Assembly (NCBI RefSeq): GCF_900454025.1
Contig: NZ_UGQM01000001.1
Span: 620,001-684,000, forward strand
DNA from: Mycolicibacterium gilvum
GTDB taxonomy: Bacteria; Actinomycetota; Actinomycetes; Mycobacteriales; Mycobacteriaceae
Length of the DNA stretch: 64,000 bases
Reading direction: 5' to 3'
Made by a program: the position numbers and the translations under genes. Position 1 is the first letter of the stretch, and each line of letters starts with the position of its first letter. A model generated the notes under the pieces. The model made no database searches. It saw only the letters and a program-made list of their open reading frames with translations, and had not been told where the DNA came from. Positions 12,789 to 23,851 of the stretch are shown here, piece by piece.

Positions 12789-14155
12789 CAGCGGTACTCA
12801 CTCAATCTCGGCCAGATCCCCAACGCCACCGACACCGCCGCCACCACCGACAGCAGCGCCGCACCCACCGTCGCCCCGGAGAGCACCCTGCGCGCGTTGA
12901 CGATGTCGCTGCGCAGCTGGGTGCGGCTCTGATCGATACCCCGGGTCAACGCCTCGTCGATCTTGTCGAACGCGGGCGTCGCATCGTCCTCACCGGTGCC
13001 GAGGGCGACCTGCGTCGCCGCCTGGTAGTTGCCCACCGCGATGTAGGCGGTGATGCGGTCGTCGGCCGCGCGCCACCGGTCCAGCAGCGCCTCCGCGTCG
13101 GCGAGATCGCTCTTGTCGATCGAGTCGTCGCGTGCGACGTAGCGGGCGAGCTGCTGCTTCATCTCGTCGATGCGCTGGTAATAGGACTGTTTGCGGATGT
13201 CCTCGTCACCGCGCCGGATCAGCGACAGTGTCTCGTCGGCGCGGGCCTGCTGGGCGGTGATCGCCAGCGTCGTGACCGTCTTGAGCGATTCGGCCGCCGT
13301 CTCCTTGGCGCTGCGGCTGTCGGCGGTGGAGATGATCAGCGCGGTGCCGACCCACATCAGCATGATCAGCACCGCGAGACCGCCCGCGACGAAGCCGATG
13401 TTCACCCGCCGGCGGGTGCGTTTGGCCAGCCAGCGGTTGGCGAACACCCCGAACAGCAACGTCGCGGTCACCACCAGGATCACCGGGATCGGGATGCGCG
13501 TCGACGCCGTCGTCTCCGCGTCGACCCGCGCAGAGGTCTCCTCGTAGAGGCGCTGTGCGTCCGGCAGGATCTGCAACTGCATCAGCGCCGAGGCTTCCGA
13601 CAGGTACGAGGAGCCGACCGGGTTGCCGGCACGGTTGTTGGTCCGCGCGGTCTCGACGAGACCCGTGTACACCGCCAGTCGCGCGTTGATGCGGCCCAGC
13701 AACTGGACGAGAGACTCCTCGGTGAGCCCGCTCGACGCGCGCGTGACCGCGACGGAGGCATCGGTGATGGCCTGTTCGTAGCGCTGCCGCACCGGACGCG
13801 GCTCAGCCCCGGCGATGAACGCGGTGGCCGCGGCGGCGTCGGCCACCGACAGCGTGGTGTAGAGCTGTCCGGCGGCGAACGCGAGCGGCTCGGTGTGGTT
13901 GAGCACGGCGGTCAGCGCCTGCTGACGGTCGTTGATCGTCGTCGACGTCGCGAACGCGCTGGCGATCACCAGCGCGGCCAGCACCATGCCGATCGACAGG
14001 ATGCGGCCGGGAGTGGTCCACAGGAACCACCACCGCGGATGCGACGGCGCCGTCGGTGACCGCGACGCGAGAGGTTCGGTCGACGGGTGCGCCAACTCCA
14101 CAGTCACGTCTGCGCGGACCTCATCCTGGTCTCGTTCTCTACGGCGGTCGTTCAC
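12788..14155 (-). CDS. glnX: Membrane sensor protein GlnX
   Basis: A 455-residue integral membrane protein that links GlnH to PknG (the Rv0412c homologue). After a charged N-terminus there is a helix at about residues 52-70 (ILSIGMVLAALVIASAFA), an outer four-helix-bundle-like domain, central helices near 210-270, a second outer domain with MKQQLARYVARDD, and a final helix near 425-445. This resembles the sensory half of a chemoreceptor without a signalling tail. It is first in the glnX-glnH-pknG operon; a very AT-rich 31-base gap separates it from mutT3. Confidence 0.9.
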
Positions 14156-14186
14156 GAACTATATAAAAGAATTCTAAGAGCTCGGG
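14156..14186. promoter_or_regulatory. Short AT-rich divergent promoter region (glnX / mutT3)
   Basis: The 31 bases between the divergent starts include TATATAAAAG and GAATTC and are strikingly AT-rich in this GC-rich genome. They probably contain the -10 region of the glnX-glnH-pknG operon and part of the mutT3 promoter. No -35 box can be assigned with confidence. Confidence 0.4.
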
Positions 14187-14738
14187 TTGCGACGCGTGCG
14201 GAATCAGGTGCCCCGAATTCGCAGACCGTTACCTAAGCTGGTCCTCGTGCGTGGCGACGGTGACGGCTGGGTGGTGTCGGCCTCGGGCGCCGCGTTCTGG
14301 GGCAGGCACGGTGCGGCGGGGCTTCTGCTCCGCGCGCCGGGCCCGAACGGAGCACCGGCGGTGCTCCTCCAGCACCGGGCGCCGTGGAGCCACCAGGGCG
14401 GGACGTGGGGACTGCCGGGCGGTGCCCGCGACAGCCACGAGACCCCCGAACAGGCCGCGGTCCGCGAAGCCGAAGAGGAGGCCGGGCTCTCGCCCCACCA
14501 GCTGACCGTGCGCACGACGGTCGTCACCGCCGAGAACTCCGGATGGACGTACACGACCGTCATCGCCGATGCCACCGAGCAACTCGTCACCGTCCCGAAC
14601 CGGGAGAGCGCCGAACTGCGCTGGGTCGCCGAGGACGAGGTCACCGACCTGCCGCTGCACCCCGGGTTCGCGGCGAGCTGGGCCCGGCTGCGCGAGGTCA
14701 CGGCGCTGATTCCGCTGATGGTCAATCCGCAGCGCTGA
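14187..14738 (+). CDS. mutT3: NUDIX hydrolase MutT3
   Basis: Nucleotide-sanitising pyrophosphohydrolase of the NUDIX family. The Nudix box is complete: G-(5x)-E-(7x)-REAEEEAGL spanning GARDSHE to EEAGL, at about residues 79-101. The Gly-rich segment GTWGLPGG directly precedes it. The 183-residue length assumes the first ATG; a GTG near 14248 (reading VRGDGDGW) is where similarity to the M. tuberculosis protein begins, so the N-terminal 20 residues may be untranslated. It is transcribed divergently from glnX and convergently with thiE, whose stop abuts its own with no gap. Confidence 0.9.
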   Translation: MRRVRNQVPRIRRPLPKLVLVRGDGDGWVVSASGAAFWGRHGAAGLLLRAPGPNGAPAVLLQHRAPWSHQGGTWGLPGGARDSHETPEQAAVREAEEEAGLSPHQLTVRTTVVTAENSGWTYTTVIADATEQLVTVPNRESAELRWVAEDEVTDLPLHPGFAASWARLREVTALIPLMVNPQR

Positions 14739-15404
14739 TCACACCGCGGAGTCGAGCATCCCGGCCAACTGTTCGGCCGCCGCCCGCGGATCCTCGGCCG
14801 CGGTGATCGCACGCACCACGACCACCCGGCGTGCCCCGGCGTCGAGCACGTCGGGCAGCCTCTGTGCGTCGATGCCGCCGATCGCGAACCACGGCTTGGC
14901 GGTGTTCAGTGCGGCGACCTCCCGCACCAGGTCCAGCCCGGGAGCGGCGCGTCCCGGCTTGGTCGGCGTCGGCCAGCACGGGCCGACACAGAAGTAGTCG
15001 ACATCCTCGGCGATCGCGGCCTCGGCCTGCGCGAGGTCGTGGGTGGACCTACCGACCACCCGGTCGCCGACGATCTGTCGCGCCACCGTCAGAGGCAGGT
15101 CGTCCTGGCCCAGATGCAGCACCTCGGCCCCGGACGCCCGCGCGATATCGGCACGGTCGTTGACCGCGACCAGCGCGTTGTGCCGGCGTGCCGCCTCGGC
15201 GAGGACGTGGAGGGCGTCGATCTCCGCGCGGGCCTCCAGCGGGCCGAAGGCCTTCTCGCCGGGCGAGCCCTTGTCCCGGAGCTGGATGATGTCGACACCG
15301 CCGGCCAGCGCGGCGTCGGCGAAGTCGGCGAGGTCGCCGCGCTCGCGGCGGGCGTCGGTGCACAGGTACAGGCGGGCACCCTGCAGGCTCGGGGATTCGG
15401 GCAC
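14739..15404 (-). CDS. thiE: Thiamine-phosphate synthase
   Basis: Joins HMP-pyrophosphate to the thiazole phosphate to make thiamine monophosphate. Compact TIM barrel with [34 protein letters not shown], the phosphate-binding [17 protein letters not shown] and WFAIGGI. I start at the GTG at 15404 (222 residues, the normal mycobacterial length); a start at 15452 would run into the thiO riboswitch. It is divergent from the thiO operon, with about 45 bases between its start and the riboswitch, so the thiamine genes are arranged head to head. Confidence 0.94.
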   Translation of the reverse strand: MPESPSLQGARLYLCTDARRERGDLADFADAALAGGVDIIQLRDKGSPGEKAFGPLEARAEIDALHVLAEAARRHNALVAVNDRADIARASGAEVLHLGQDDLPLTVARQIVGDRVVGRSTHDLAQAEAAIAEDVDYFCVGPCWPTPTKPGRAAPGLDLVREVAALNTAKPWFAIGGIDAQRLPDVLDAGARRVVVVRAITAAEDPRAAAEQLAGMLDSAV

Positions 15405-15449
15405 GGTCGAAACGGTAGCGGTGAGCCGACGTAGGCTGGAACGCGACCA

Positions 15450-15536
15450 CACGGGAGTCCCGGGAGCGGGGACTGAGAGTGGGCCCGCCGGCTCTTACCG
15501 TCGCACCTGATCCGGATCATGCCGGCGAAGGGAGTA
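15450..15536 (+). ncRNA. TPP riboswitch (THI element) of the thiO operon
   Basis: The THI-box elements are in order: CTGAGAGTGGG at about 15473, then ACCTGATCCGGATCATGCCGGCGAAGGGAG at 15505-15534, with the GGGAGT / ACTGAGAG stem before them. The final GAAGGGAG serves as the ribosome-binding site for the thiO ATG at 15540. Thiamine pyrophosphate binding would therefore hide the Shine-Dalgarno sequence directly: translational OFF control of thiO and everything coupled to it. Confidence 0.93.
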
Positions 15537-15539
15537 CGA

Positions 15540-16564
15540 ATGCCGGCGCACACGCGCGGACGACTGGCCGTCATCGGCGGGGGCGTCATCGGACTCGCGG
15601 TGGCCCGTCGCGCCGCGCTCGACGGATGGGCCACGCGGGTCCACCGGACAGAGCAACCCGGCGCGTCGTGGGTCGCCGGTGGGATGCTCGCCCCGCACAG
15701 CGAAGGGTGGCCCGGCGAGGAACAGTTGCTCACGCTCGGGCTCGAATCGCTGCGACTGTGGCACGAACAGTTCCTCGGCAGTCTCCCCGCTCAGGTGGTG
15801 ACCGCGCGCGAATCCCTGGTGGTCGCCGTCGACCAGGCCGACGCCGCGGACCTCAGGACGGTCGCCGCGTGGCTGTGCGCGCAGGGCCATCCGGTGACGC
15901 CGACGACCTCGGCCCGTGACCTGGAACCTCTTCTCGCGCAGGGAATCCGGCACGGATTCAGTGCCGACACCGAGCTCGCGGTGGACAATCGCGCGGTGGT
16001 CGCCGCGCTGGCCGAGCAGTGTGAACGCCTCGACGTGCGGTGGGCGCCGCCCGTGGACTCGCTGGCGGAGACCGCGGACGCCGACGCCGTGGTGATCGCC
16101 AACGGCATCGACGCGCCCGCGCTGTGGCCGGGTCTGCCCGTGCGCCCGGTCAAGGGTGAGGTGCTCCGGTTGCGCTGGCGCCGTGGATGTCTGCCGGTTC
16201 CGCGCCGCGTCGTGCGGGCCCGGGTGCGGGGACGGCAGGTGTACGTCGTGCCGCGCCCCGACGGGGTGGTGGTCGGCGCCACCCAGTACGAACACGGCCG
16301 CGACACCGCGCCGACGGTCGGGGGTGTGCGCGATCTGCTCGACGATGCGTGTGCGGTGATGCCCGGGCTGGGGGAGTACGAATTCGCCGAGGCGGCTGCG
16401 GGTCTGCGGCCGATGACGCCGGACAACCTGCCGCTCGTCAGCAGGCTCGACGAGCGCACGCTGGTCGCGGCGGGACACGGCCGGTCGGGTTTTCTGCTGG
16501 CGCCGTGGACGGTGGAGAAGATCGCCGCCGAGCTGGAAGGAGCGATGGTCATGGAGGTCGCCGA

Positions 16565-16568
<4 letters not shown>
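15540..16568 (+). CDS. thiO: Glycine oxidase ThiO
   Basis: FAD-dependent oxidase that turns glycine into the imine needed for thiazole synthesis. The N-terminal dinucleotide fold VIGGGVIGLAVARRAA (residues about 9-24), ASWVAGGMLAPHSEG, the middle VRPVKGEVLRLRW and the C-terminal LRPMTPDNLPLV plus GHGRSGFLLAPWT are typical of ThiO/DAO enzymes. The start at 15540 is preferred over an ATG at 15519 that lies inside the riboswitch core, because the riboswitch Shine-Dalgarno sits 6 bases before 15540. The stop overlaps thiS as ATGA. Confidence 0.94.
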
Positions 16569-18279
<1,711 letters not shown>

Positions 18280-18283
<4 letters not shown>

Positions 18284-19200
18284 TCGAACTCGACGCGTTG
18301 ACGAAGGTGTTCGGATCGGGCCGGGACGGACGGGCTCCCGCCGTCGACGGATTGACGTGCACGATCGAACCCGGCGTGGTGACCGGTTTCCTGGGCCCCA
18401 ACGGCGCCGGGAAGACCACCACCATGCGCATGATCCTCGGCCTGGACCGTCCGACGTCGGGCACCGCGACCATCGACGGCAGGACCTACCGGCAACTGGC
18501 CGAGCCGCTGCGCACGGTCGGCGCGCTGCTCGACGCGAAGCAGGTCCACCCGAACCGCACGGTGCGCAACCATCTGCGCTGGATCGCCGCGACGCACCGG
18601 ATCGCGTCCCGACGCGTCGACGACGTGGTCGACATGGTCGGGCTGTCCGCGGTGGCCGGGTCACGCGCGGGCACCCTGTCGCTCGGGATGAGCCAGCGTC
18701 TCGGCATCGCGGCTGCGCTCATCGGGGACCCACCGGTGCTGTTGTTCGACGAACCGGTCAACGGCCTCGACCCCGAGGGCATCCACTGGGTCCGCACCCT
18801 GATGCGCACCCTGGCCGCCGAGGGTCGCACCGTGCTGGTGTCCAGTCACCTGCTCGCGGAGATGGCCGAGACGGCCGACCGGCTGGTGGTGATCGGCAGG
18901 GGCCGCCTGATCGCGTCGACGACGGTGGCCGAGTTCATCGGAGGCGCAGACGGCGCGGCGGTGCGGGTGCGCAGTCCGCGCCTCGACGACCTGGCCGTCG
19001 CCCTGGCGGCCGCCGGCATGGCGGTGGTCCGGGACGGGGCGGCACTGACGGTGCGGCACACGACCACCGACGCCGTCGGCGAACTGGCTGCGACCCATTC
19101 CATCCCGCTGCACGAGCTGACCGGTCAGCAGGTGTCGCTGGAGCAGGCCTACCTGGCCGTCACCGACGACGCCACCGAGTACCGGGGCAGGACCCGATGA
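18280..19200 (+). CDS. ABC transporter ATP-binding protein
   Basis: A 306-residue ABC ATPase of the drug/antibiotic-exporter type (CcmA-like). Walker A is GPNGAGKTT near residue 40, the signature is TLSLGMSQRLGIA, Walker B is VLLFDEPVNGLDPEG and the switch His is in VSSHLLAEMAE. The C-terminal 80 residues form the extra domain usual in exporters of this class. The ATG overlaps the preceding SGNH gene (ATGA) and the stop overlaps the permease start (ATGA). Substrate unknown; it is translated from the TPP-riboswitch operon. Confidence 0.9.
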
Positions 19201-19955
19201 TCCGGACCGCGGCCCGCGCCGTCGACGCGGAGCGCATCAAGCTGCTGACCCTGCGCTCCCCGCTGTGGGCGGCCGCGGCCGCGGCGGTGCTCAGCTTCGC
19301 GCTGGCCGCGTTGCAGGCATCGGTGTCCTACGGCTACGCCGCCATGCCCGTGTCGACGGCCGCGATGGGTGTCGCGGTGTTCGGCGTGCCGGTGCTGATG
19401 GTCGTCGCGGCGATGACCGTCACGGGGGAGTACCGCAGCGGTCTGATCGCGACGACGTTCACGGCGATCCCGCGTCGGACCCTGGTGGTGTGCGCCAAAG
19501 CCGTTGTCGCCGCCGCCTTCTCGGTGGTGGCTTCGGCGGTGATGGTGTTCGGGTCGGTGATGGTGGCGCGCGCGGCGGCAGCTCCCGGCGTCGCGGCCGG
19601 TCTGACCGTGTCGGCGACGATGCGTTTCGCGGCGGCGATCGCGGTCTATGCCGCGCTGACCGCGGTCCTCGGCGTCGGGGTCGCCGTGCTGCTGCGCCAC
19701 ACGGCCGGCGCGGTGACCGTGCTGCTGCTCTGGCCCCTGCTGATCGAACCGCTGTTGGGGAACCTGCCCGGCCGCAGTGTGGAGATCGGCCCGTATCTGC
19801 CGTTCGCCAACGTGTTCCGCTTCCTGGACGTGCAATGGCTCTTCCCGGAGTATCCGATGCACTGGGGGACTCTCGGTTCGCTCGGCTACTTCGCCGCGGT
19901 GGTCGGCGTCGTGTTCGCCGCGGGACTGGTCATGGTGAACCGCCGCGACGCCTAG
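19197..19955 (+). CDS. ABC transporter permease (ABC-2-like)
   Basis: A 252-residue membrane protein with six hydrophobic helices: AAAAAVLSFALAAL near 25, VAVFGVPVLMVVAAMTV near 60, then helices near 105, 140, 165 and a last one near 230. The cytosolic GEYRSGLIATTFTAIPRR segment between helices is characteristic of ABC-2 permeases that pair with CcmA-type ATPases. It is partner to the ATPase immediately upstream and last gene of the overlapping chain that begins with thiO. The next gene follows after 11 bases. Confidence 0.87.
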   Translation: MIRTAARAVDAERIKLLTLRSPLWAAAAAAVLSFALAALQASVSYGYAAMPVSTAAMGVAVFGVPVLMVVAAMTVTGEYRSGLIATTFTAIPRRTLVVCAKAVVAAAFSVVASAVMVFGSVMVARAAAAPGVAAGLTVSATMRFAAAIAVYAALTAVLGVGVAVLLRHTAGAVTVLLLWPLLIEPLLGNLPGRSVEIGPYLPFANVFRFLDVQWLFPEYPMHWGTLGSLGYFAAVVGVVFAAGLVMVNRRDA

Positions 19956-19966
19956 CATGGCTGCTC

Positions 19967-20878
19967 ATGACGGACCCGCAGACGCTGACGCTCACGCTGC
20001 CCCACCTGACCGTGACGGCGCTGTCCTGGGGACCCCCCGACGGACGGCTGGTGTTGTGCCTGCACGGATTCCCCGACAGCGCCTGGGGATGGCGTAAGTT
20101 CGCGCCGAGACTCGCCGAACACGGGTTCCGGGTCGTCGCCCCGTTCAGCCGCGGCTACGCGCCCACGGGGCCGGCGCCCGACGGTGACTACCACATCGGT
20201 GCGCTGATGTACGACGCGCTGGCGGTGCATCGCGAACTGGGGGCACCCGACGACGCGGTCCTCATCGGCCACGATTGGGGCGGGTTCACCGCGGCCGGCA
20301 TCGCCGCATACCCCGATTCGCCCTTCGCCGAACACATTACGATGGCCGTCGCGCCGATCGGCGCCGTCAACAGGACCCGCGGGCCGCTCACCCGCCAGCT
20401 CGCGCTGCTGCCCAAGCAGCTGCGCAACAGCTGGTACATCATGTTCTTCCAGCTTCCCGAACTGCCCGAGCGCCTGCTGCCCCGGGTCATCCCGAGGTTG
20501 TGGCGGGACTGGGGACCGCAGGGCTACGACACCGGCGCCGAGTTGGCGGACGCGTTGGCCGCCCTGCCCAGCCCGGCCCACCGCCGGGCCGCGGTGGCGT
20601 ACTACCGCGCGATGGTGCGTCCGTCGAAGCCGTCGGCCCGGTACGCCGACCTGCACAGGTGGTGCTTCGACGTACCGAGGGTCCCGATCCTGCACCTGCA
20701 GGGCGAACTGGACGGCGCGATGGAGGCCGAGTACGCCGCACCGATCGCGACGGCCCTGCCGGCGGGCAGCCGCGTCCGCATCATCGACGAGGCAGGACAT
20801 TTCCTGCAGATCGAGCGACCGCAGGTCACCGCGGACGCTGTCCTGGACTATCTCGGTGACCGTCGCGGGCCGCGCTAA
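19967..20878 (+). CDS. Alpha/beta hydrolase, epoxide-hydrolase-like
   Basis: A 303-residue alpha/beta hydrolase. HGFPDSAWGWR carries the oxyanion-hole HG, the nucleophile elbow is GHDWGG (Asp nucleophile, as in epoxide hydrolases and haloalkane dehalogenases), and a late acid and GHFLQIERP His complete the triad. A cap domain with Tyr residues (NSWYIMFFQ) lies between. The start ATG at 19967 follows the permease after 11 bases and lpqL begins 10 bases after its stop, so co-transcription is likely. Substrate unknown. Confidence 0.88.
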   Translation: MTDPQTLTLTLPHLTVTALSWGPPDGRLVLCLHGFPDSAWGWRKFAPRLAEHGFRVVAPFSRGYAPTGPAPDGDYHIGALMYDALAVHRELGAPDDAVLIGHDWGGFTAAGIAAYPDSPFAEHITMAVAPIGAVNRTRGPLTRQLALLPKQLRNSWYIMFFQLPELPERLLPRVIPRLWRDWGPQGYDTGAELADALAALPSPAHRRAAVAYYRAMVRPSKPSARYADLHRWCFDVPRVPILHLQGELDGAMEAEYAAPIATALPAGSRVRIIDEAGHFLQIERPQVTADAVLDYLGDRRGPR

Positions 20879-20888
20879 CGTGGTGGCC

Positions 20889-22388
20889 GTGACCCGGAGA
20901 AGAGTTGCGGCTGTGCTGGCCGTCGCCGTACTGGCCGTCGCCGGCTGCGGACGTGAGACCGCCCCGGCCCCCCAGCCGCAGCCGGACCCGACCCCGGCAG
21001 GAGAATTCGCCGACGAACTGTCGGGCAAGGTCACCGCCGACGCGATGATGACCCACCTGACCAGACTGCAGGAGATCGCCGACGCCAACGGCGGCAACCG
21101 CGCGCTGGGCAGCCCCGGATACCGGGAGAGCGTCGACTACGTCGCCGATATCCTGCGGGACAAGGGATTCGACGTCGATACGCAGGACTTCGTCGTGAAG
21201 ATCCCGTGGGCCGACGAACCGTCTCTGACGGTTGCGGGCAACAAGGTCGAGGCACGGCCGATGATGTACACGATCGGCACCGACGGCGACGGGGTCTCCG
21301 GACCGATCGTGGTCGCGAAGTCCGAGGACACCCCGGGCTGCACCGCGGACGACTACGACGGTCTGCCGGTCGACGGTGCGATCGTCCTCGTCGACCGCGG
21401 TTCCTGCCCGTTCGGCGGCAAACAGGCGATCGCGGCGGAACGCGGAGCGGTGGCCCTGATCGTGGCCAACAACGAGGACGGTGACGAGTTCGGCGGCGGG
21501 ACCCTCGGTGGCGACACCGACGTCAAGATCCCGGTCGTCGGCGTCACCAGGGAAGCCGGTGAGCAGTTGCGCCGGGAGCCCGGTGCACCCGCCGTGCTCA
21601 ACCTCAACGCGGGCGTGCGCGTCGAACGGACGCAGAACGTGATCGCCCAGACCACAACGGGTTCGACGGCCGACGTGGTGATGCTCGGCGCCCACCTCGA
21701 CAGCGTTTCCGAGGGCCCGGGGATCAACGACAACGGCTCCGGGGTGGCCGCGATTCTGGAGACCGCGGTGCAGCTCGGTGGCGCACCCGAGGTGGCCAAC
21801 GCCGTGCGGTTCGCGTTCTGGGGCGCAGAGGAGGACGGGCTGCGTGGTTCGAACAACTACGTCGGCACCCTCGACACCGAGACGCTGAAGGACATTGCGC
21901 TGTACCTCAATTTCGACATGCTCGGTTCGCCGAACCCGGGATACTTCACCTATGACGGCAACCAGTCGACGGCGCCGGATCCGCGGATCGGCGTGCCGCG
22001 GGTGCCCGAGGGGTCGGCCGGCATCGAACGCACGCTGGCCGCATACCTCGACCGGGCCGGAAAACCAGCCCGGGACACCTCGTTCGACGGCAGGTCCGAC
22101 TACGACGCGTTCACCAAGGCCGGGGTGCCCGCCGGCGGGCTCTTCTCGGGGGCGGAGGCGAAGATGTCCTCTGAGGAGGCGGAGCTGTGGGGCGGTGAGG
22201 CGGACCAGCCCTTCGACCCCAACTACCACAAGGCCTCCGACACCCTGGAGCACATCGACCGTACGGCGTTGCAGATCCACGGCAGGGGGGTCGCCTACGC
22301 AGCCGGGCTGTACGCGCAGGATCAGCGCGGCCGCAACGGCATTCCGGTGCGTGAGGACCGCACCCGGCACCAGTTGACCGGCCCGTGA
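20889..22388 (+). CDS. lpqL: M28 zinc aminopeptidase lipoprotein LpqL
   Basis: Exported lipoprotein peptidase of 499 residues. The signal peptide ends in the lipobox VAGC near residue 20. A PA (protease-associated) insert at about 125-245 contains GAIVLVDRGSCPFGGKQAIA. The M28 metal ligands follow: GAHLDS (His), INDNGSG (bridging Asp), WGAEEDG (Glu), NFDMLGS (Asp) and NYHKASD (His). I chose the GTG at 20889 because it gives a clean signal peptide and the usual length; an ATG at 20856 would start inside the hydrolase gene. It is overlapped (GTGA) by a tandem paralogue. Confidence 0.92.
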   Translation: MTRRRVAAVLAVAVLAVAGCGRETAPAPQPQPDPTPAGEFADELSGKVTADAMMTHLTRLQEIADANGGNRALGSPGYRESVDYVADILRDKGFDVDTQDFVVKIPWADEPSLTVAGNKVEARPMMYTIGTDGDGVSGPIVVAKSEDTPGCTADDYDGLPVDGAIVLVDRGSCPFGGKQAIAAERGAVALIVANNEDGDEFGGGTLGGDTDVKIPVVGVTREAGEQLRREPGAPAVLNLNAGVRVERTQNVIAQTTTGSTADVVMLGAHLDSVSEGPGINDNGSGVAAILETAVQLGGAPEVANAVRFAFWGAEEDGLRGSNNYVGTLDTETLKDIALYLNFDMLGSPNPGYFTYDGNQSTAPDPRIGVPRVPEGSAGIERTLAAYLDRAGKPARDTSFDGRSDYDAFTKAGVPAGGLFSGAEAKMSSEEAELWGGEADQPFDPNYHKASDTLEHIDRTALQIHGRGVAYAAGLYAQDQRGRNGIPVREDRTRHQLTGP

Positions 22389-23851
22389 ACATCCGACGGT
22401 ACGCCGCCGCGTTCCTCGCGCTCGCCGTGTCGATCGCGGGGTGCGCCCCGGCCGAGTCTCCGCCGGCGCCGGACTGGGGTCCGGAGCTCGCGAAACGGGT
22501 GGTGATCGACAACGTCTACGGCCATCTGGTCACACTGCAGGAGATCGCCGACGCCCATGACGGGAACCGTGCCGACGGCTCACCGGGATATCAAGCCAGC
22601 GTCGACTACGTGGCACAAGCGCTGCGCGACAAGGGATTCGACGTGCAGACACCGGAGTTCGAGAGATTGTCGGGTTCTCGCGGCGGTGCGCCCGCGCTGA
22701 CGGTGGCCGGTCGGGGCTTCCGCGTCGAGCAGGCGTCGCTGAAGATCACCACACCGCCCGGCGGGCTCAGGGCTATCACGCTGCGGCCGCGCAGACCGGC
22801 CGGCTGCACCGCCGCCGACTACCGCGAGGTGTCGGTCGACAAGGCGATCGCGGTGGTCGACGACAGCGGTTGTTCGGTCGTCCAGAAGCAGCGGGTGGCC
22901 GTCGGGGAAGGCGCGGTCGGCGTGCTCGTCGTCAGCGCGGCCACGCCGTCGCGGCCGGTGGGCGCTCCGCCGACGTTGTTCACCCCCGGCTACTACAACG
23001 ACCTGACGGTGCCCGTCGGCGTGATCGACCCGACCGCGGACGCGGCGCTGCGCCGCACGGAGGCACCCGTCACGCTGGTGCTCGACAACAAGCCGGTGAT
23101 GACCACGTCGCGAAACGTCATCGCGCAGACCAGAACCGGCGACCCCGGCAACATCGTGATGGTCGGCGCCCACCTCGACAGCGCGGCGTCCGGTCCGGGT
23201 ATCAACGACAACGGCTCCGGCGTGGCCGCGGTGCTGGAGACCGCGCTGCAACTCGGTGCGCAGCCGCAGACCGCCAACGCGGTGCGCTTCGCGTTCTGGG
23301 GCGCCGAAGAGATCTCACTGGACGGTTCGAAGGCGTATCTGCGCTCGCTGGAGCGTGATCAGCTCAACGACATCGCGCTGTACCTGAACTTCGACATGCT
23401 GGGCTCGATCAACGCCGGCTACTTCACCGACGACGGCGACCAGTCCACCCAGATGGAGCCCGATTTCGTTGTCGCTCCCGAAGGTTCGGCCGGAATCGAG
23501 CGGACACTCGCCGGCAGTCTGCTGCTGGCCGGTGTGCGCCCGGCCGACATCCCCCTGATGCGCACCACCGACTACGCACCGTTCCTGGCTGCGGGCATCC
23601 CGGTCGGCGGGCTCACCACGGGGTCGTCCCAGCGCAAGACCGAGGTGCAGGCCCGGTTGTGGGGCGGCGAAGCCGGTGTGCCGTTCGACCCGAACTACCA
23701 CACGCGACGCGACGACATCGACAACGTGGACCGCACGGCACTCGGGCGGATGGCATCGTCGGCGGCCTTCGCCGTCGGCACGTATGCCGACGCCCTCGAC
23801 GGTGTCAACGGGGTTCCGGAGCGGGACCGGCGGGATCGGCGTACACCGTAG
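22385..23851 (+). CDS. Second M28 aminopeptidase lipoprotein, tandem paralogue of lpqL
   Basis: A 488-residue paralogue of the preceding lipoprotein with the same layout: signal peptide with lipobox IAGC near residue 20, PA insert, then GAHLDS, INDNGSG, WGAEEIS, NFDMLGS and NYHTRRDD, so all zinc ligands are kept. The PA insert is more diverged than the catalytic half (CTAADYREV against CTADDYDGL). The GTG start overlaps the lpqL stop, so both are made from one transcript. The last 47 bases overlap the convergent permease gene. M. tuberculosis has a single lpqL at this place, so this looks like a local duplication. Confidence 0.9.
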   Translation: MNIRRYAAAFLALAVSIAGCAPAESPPAPDWGPELAKRVVIDNVYGHLVTLQEIADAHDGNRADGSPGYQASVDYVAQALRDKGFDVQTPEFERLSGSRGGAPALTVAGRGFRVEQASLKITTPPGGLRAITLRPRRPAGCTAADYREVSVDKAIAVVDDSGCSVVQKQRVAVGEGAVGVLVVSAATPSRPVGAPPTLFTPGYYNDLTVPVGVIDPTADAALRRTEAPVTLVLDNKPVMTTSRNVIAQTRTGDPGNIVMVGAHLDSAASGPGINDNGSGVAAVLETALQLGAQPQTANAVRFAFWGAEEISLDGSKAYLRSLERDQLNDIALYLNFDMLGSINAGYFTDDGDQSTQMEPDFVVAPEGSAGIERTLAGSLLLAGVRPADIPLMRTTDYAPFLAAGIPVGGLTTGSSQRKTEVQARLWGGEAGVPFDPNYHTRRDDIDNVDRTALGRMASSAAFAVGTYADALDGVNGVPERDRRDRRTP

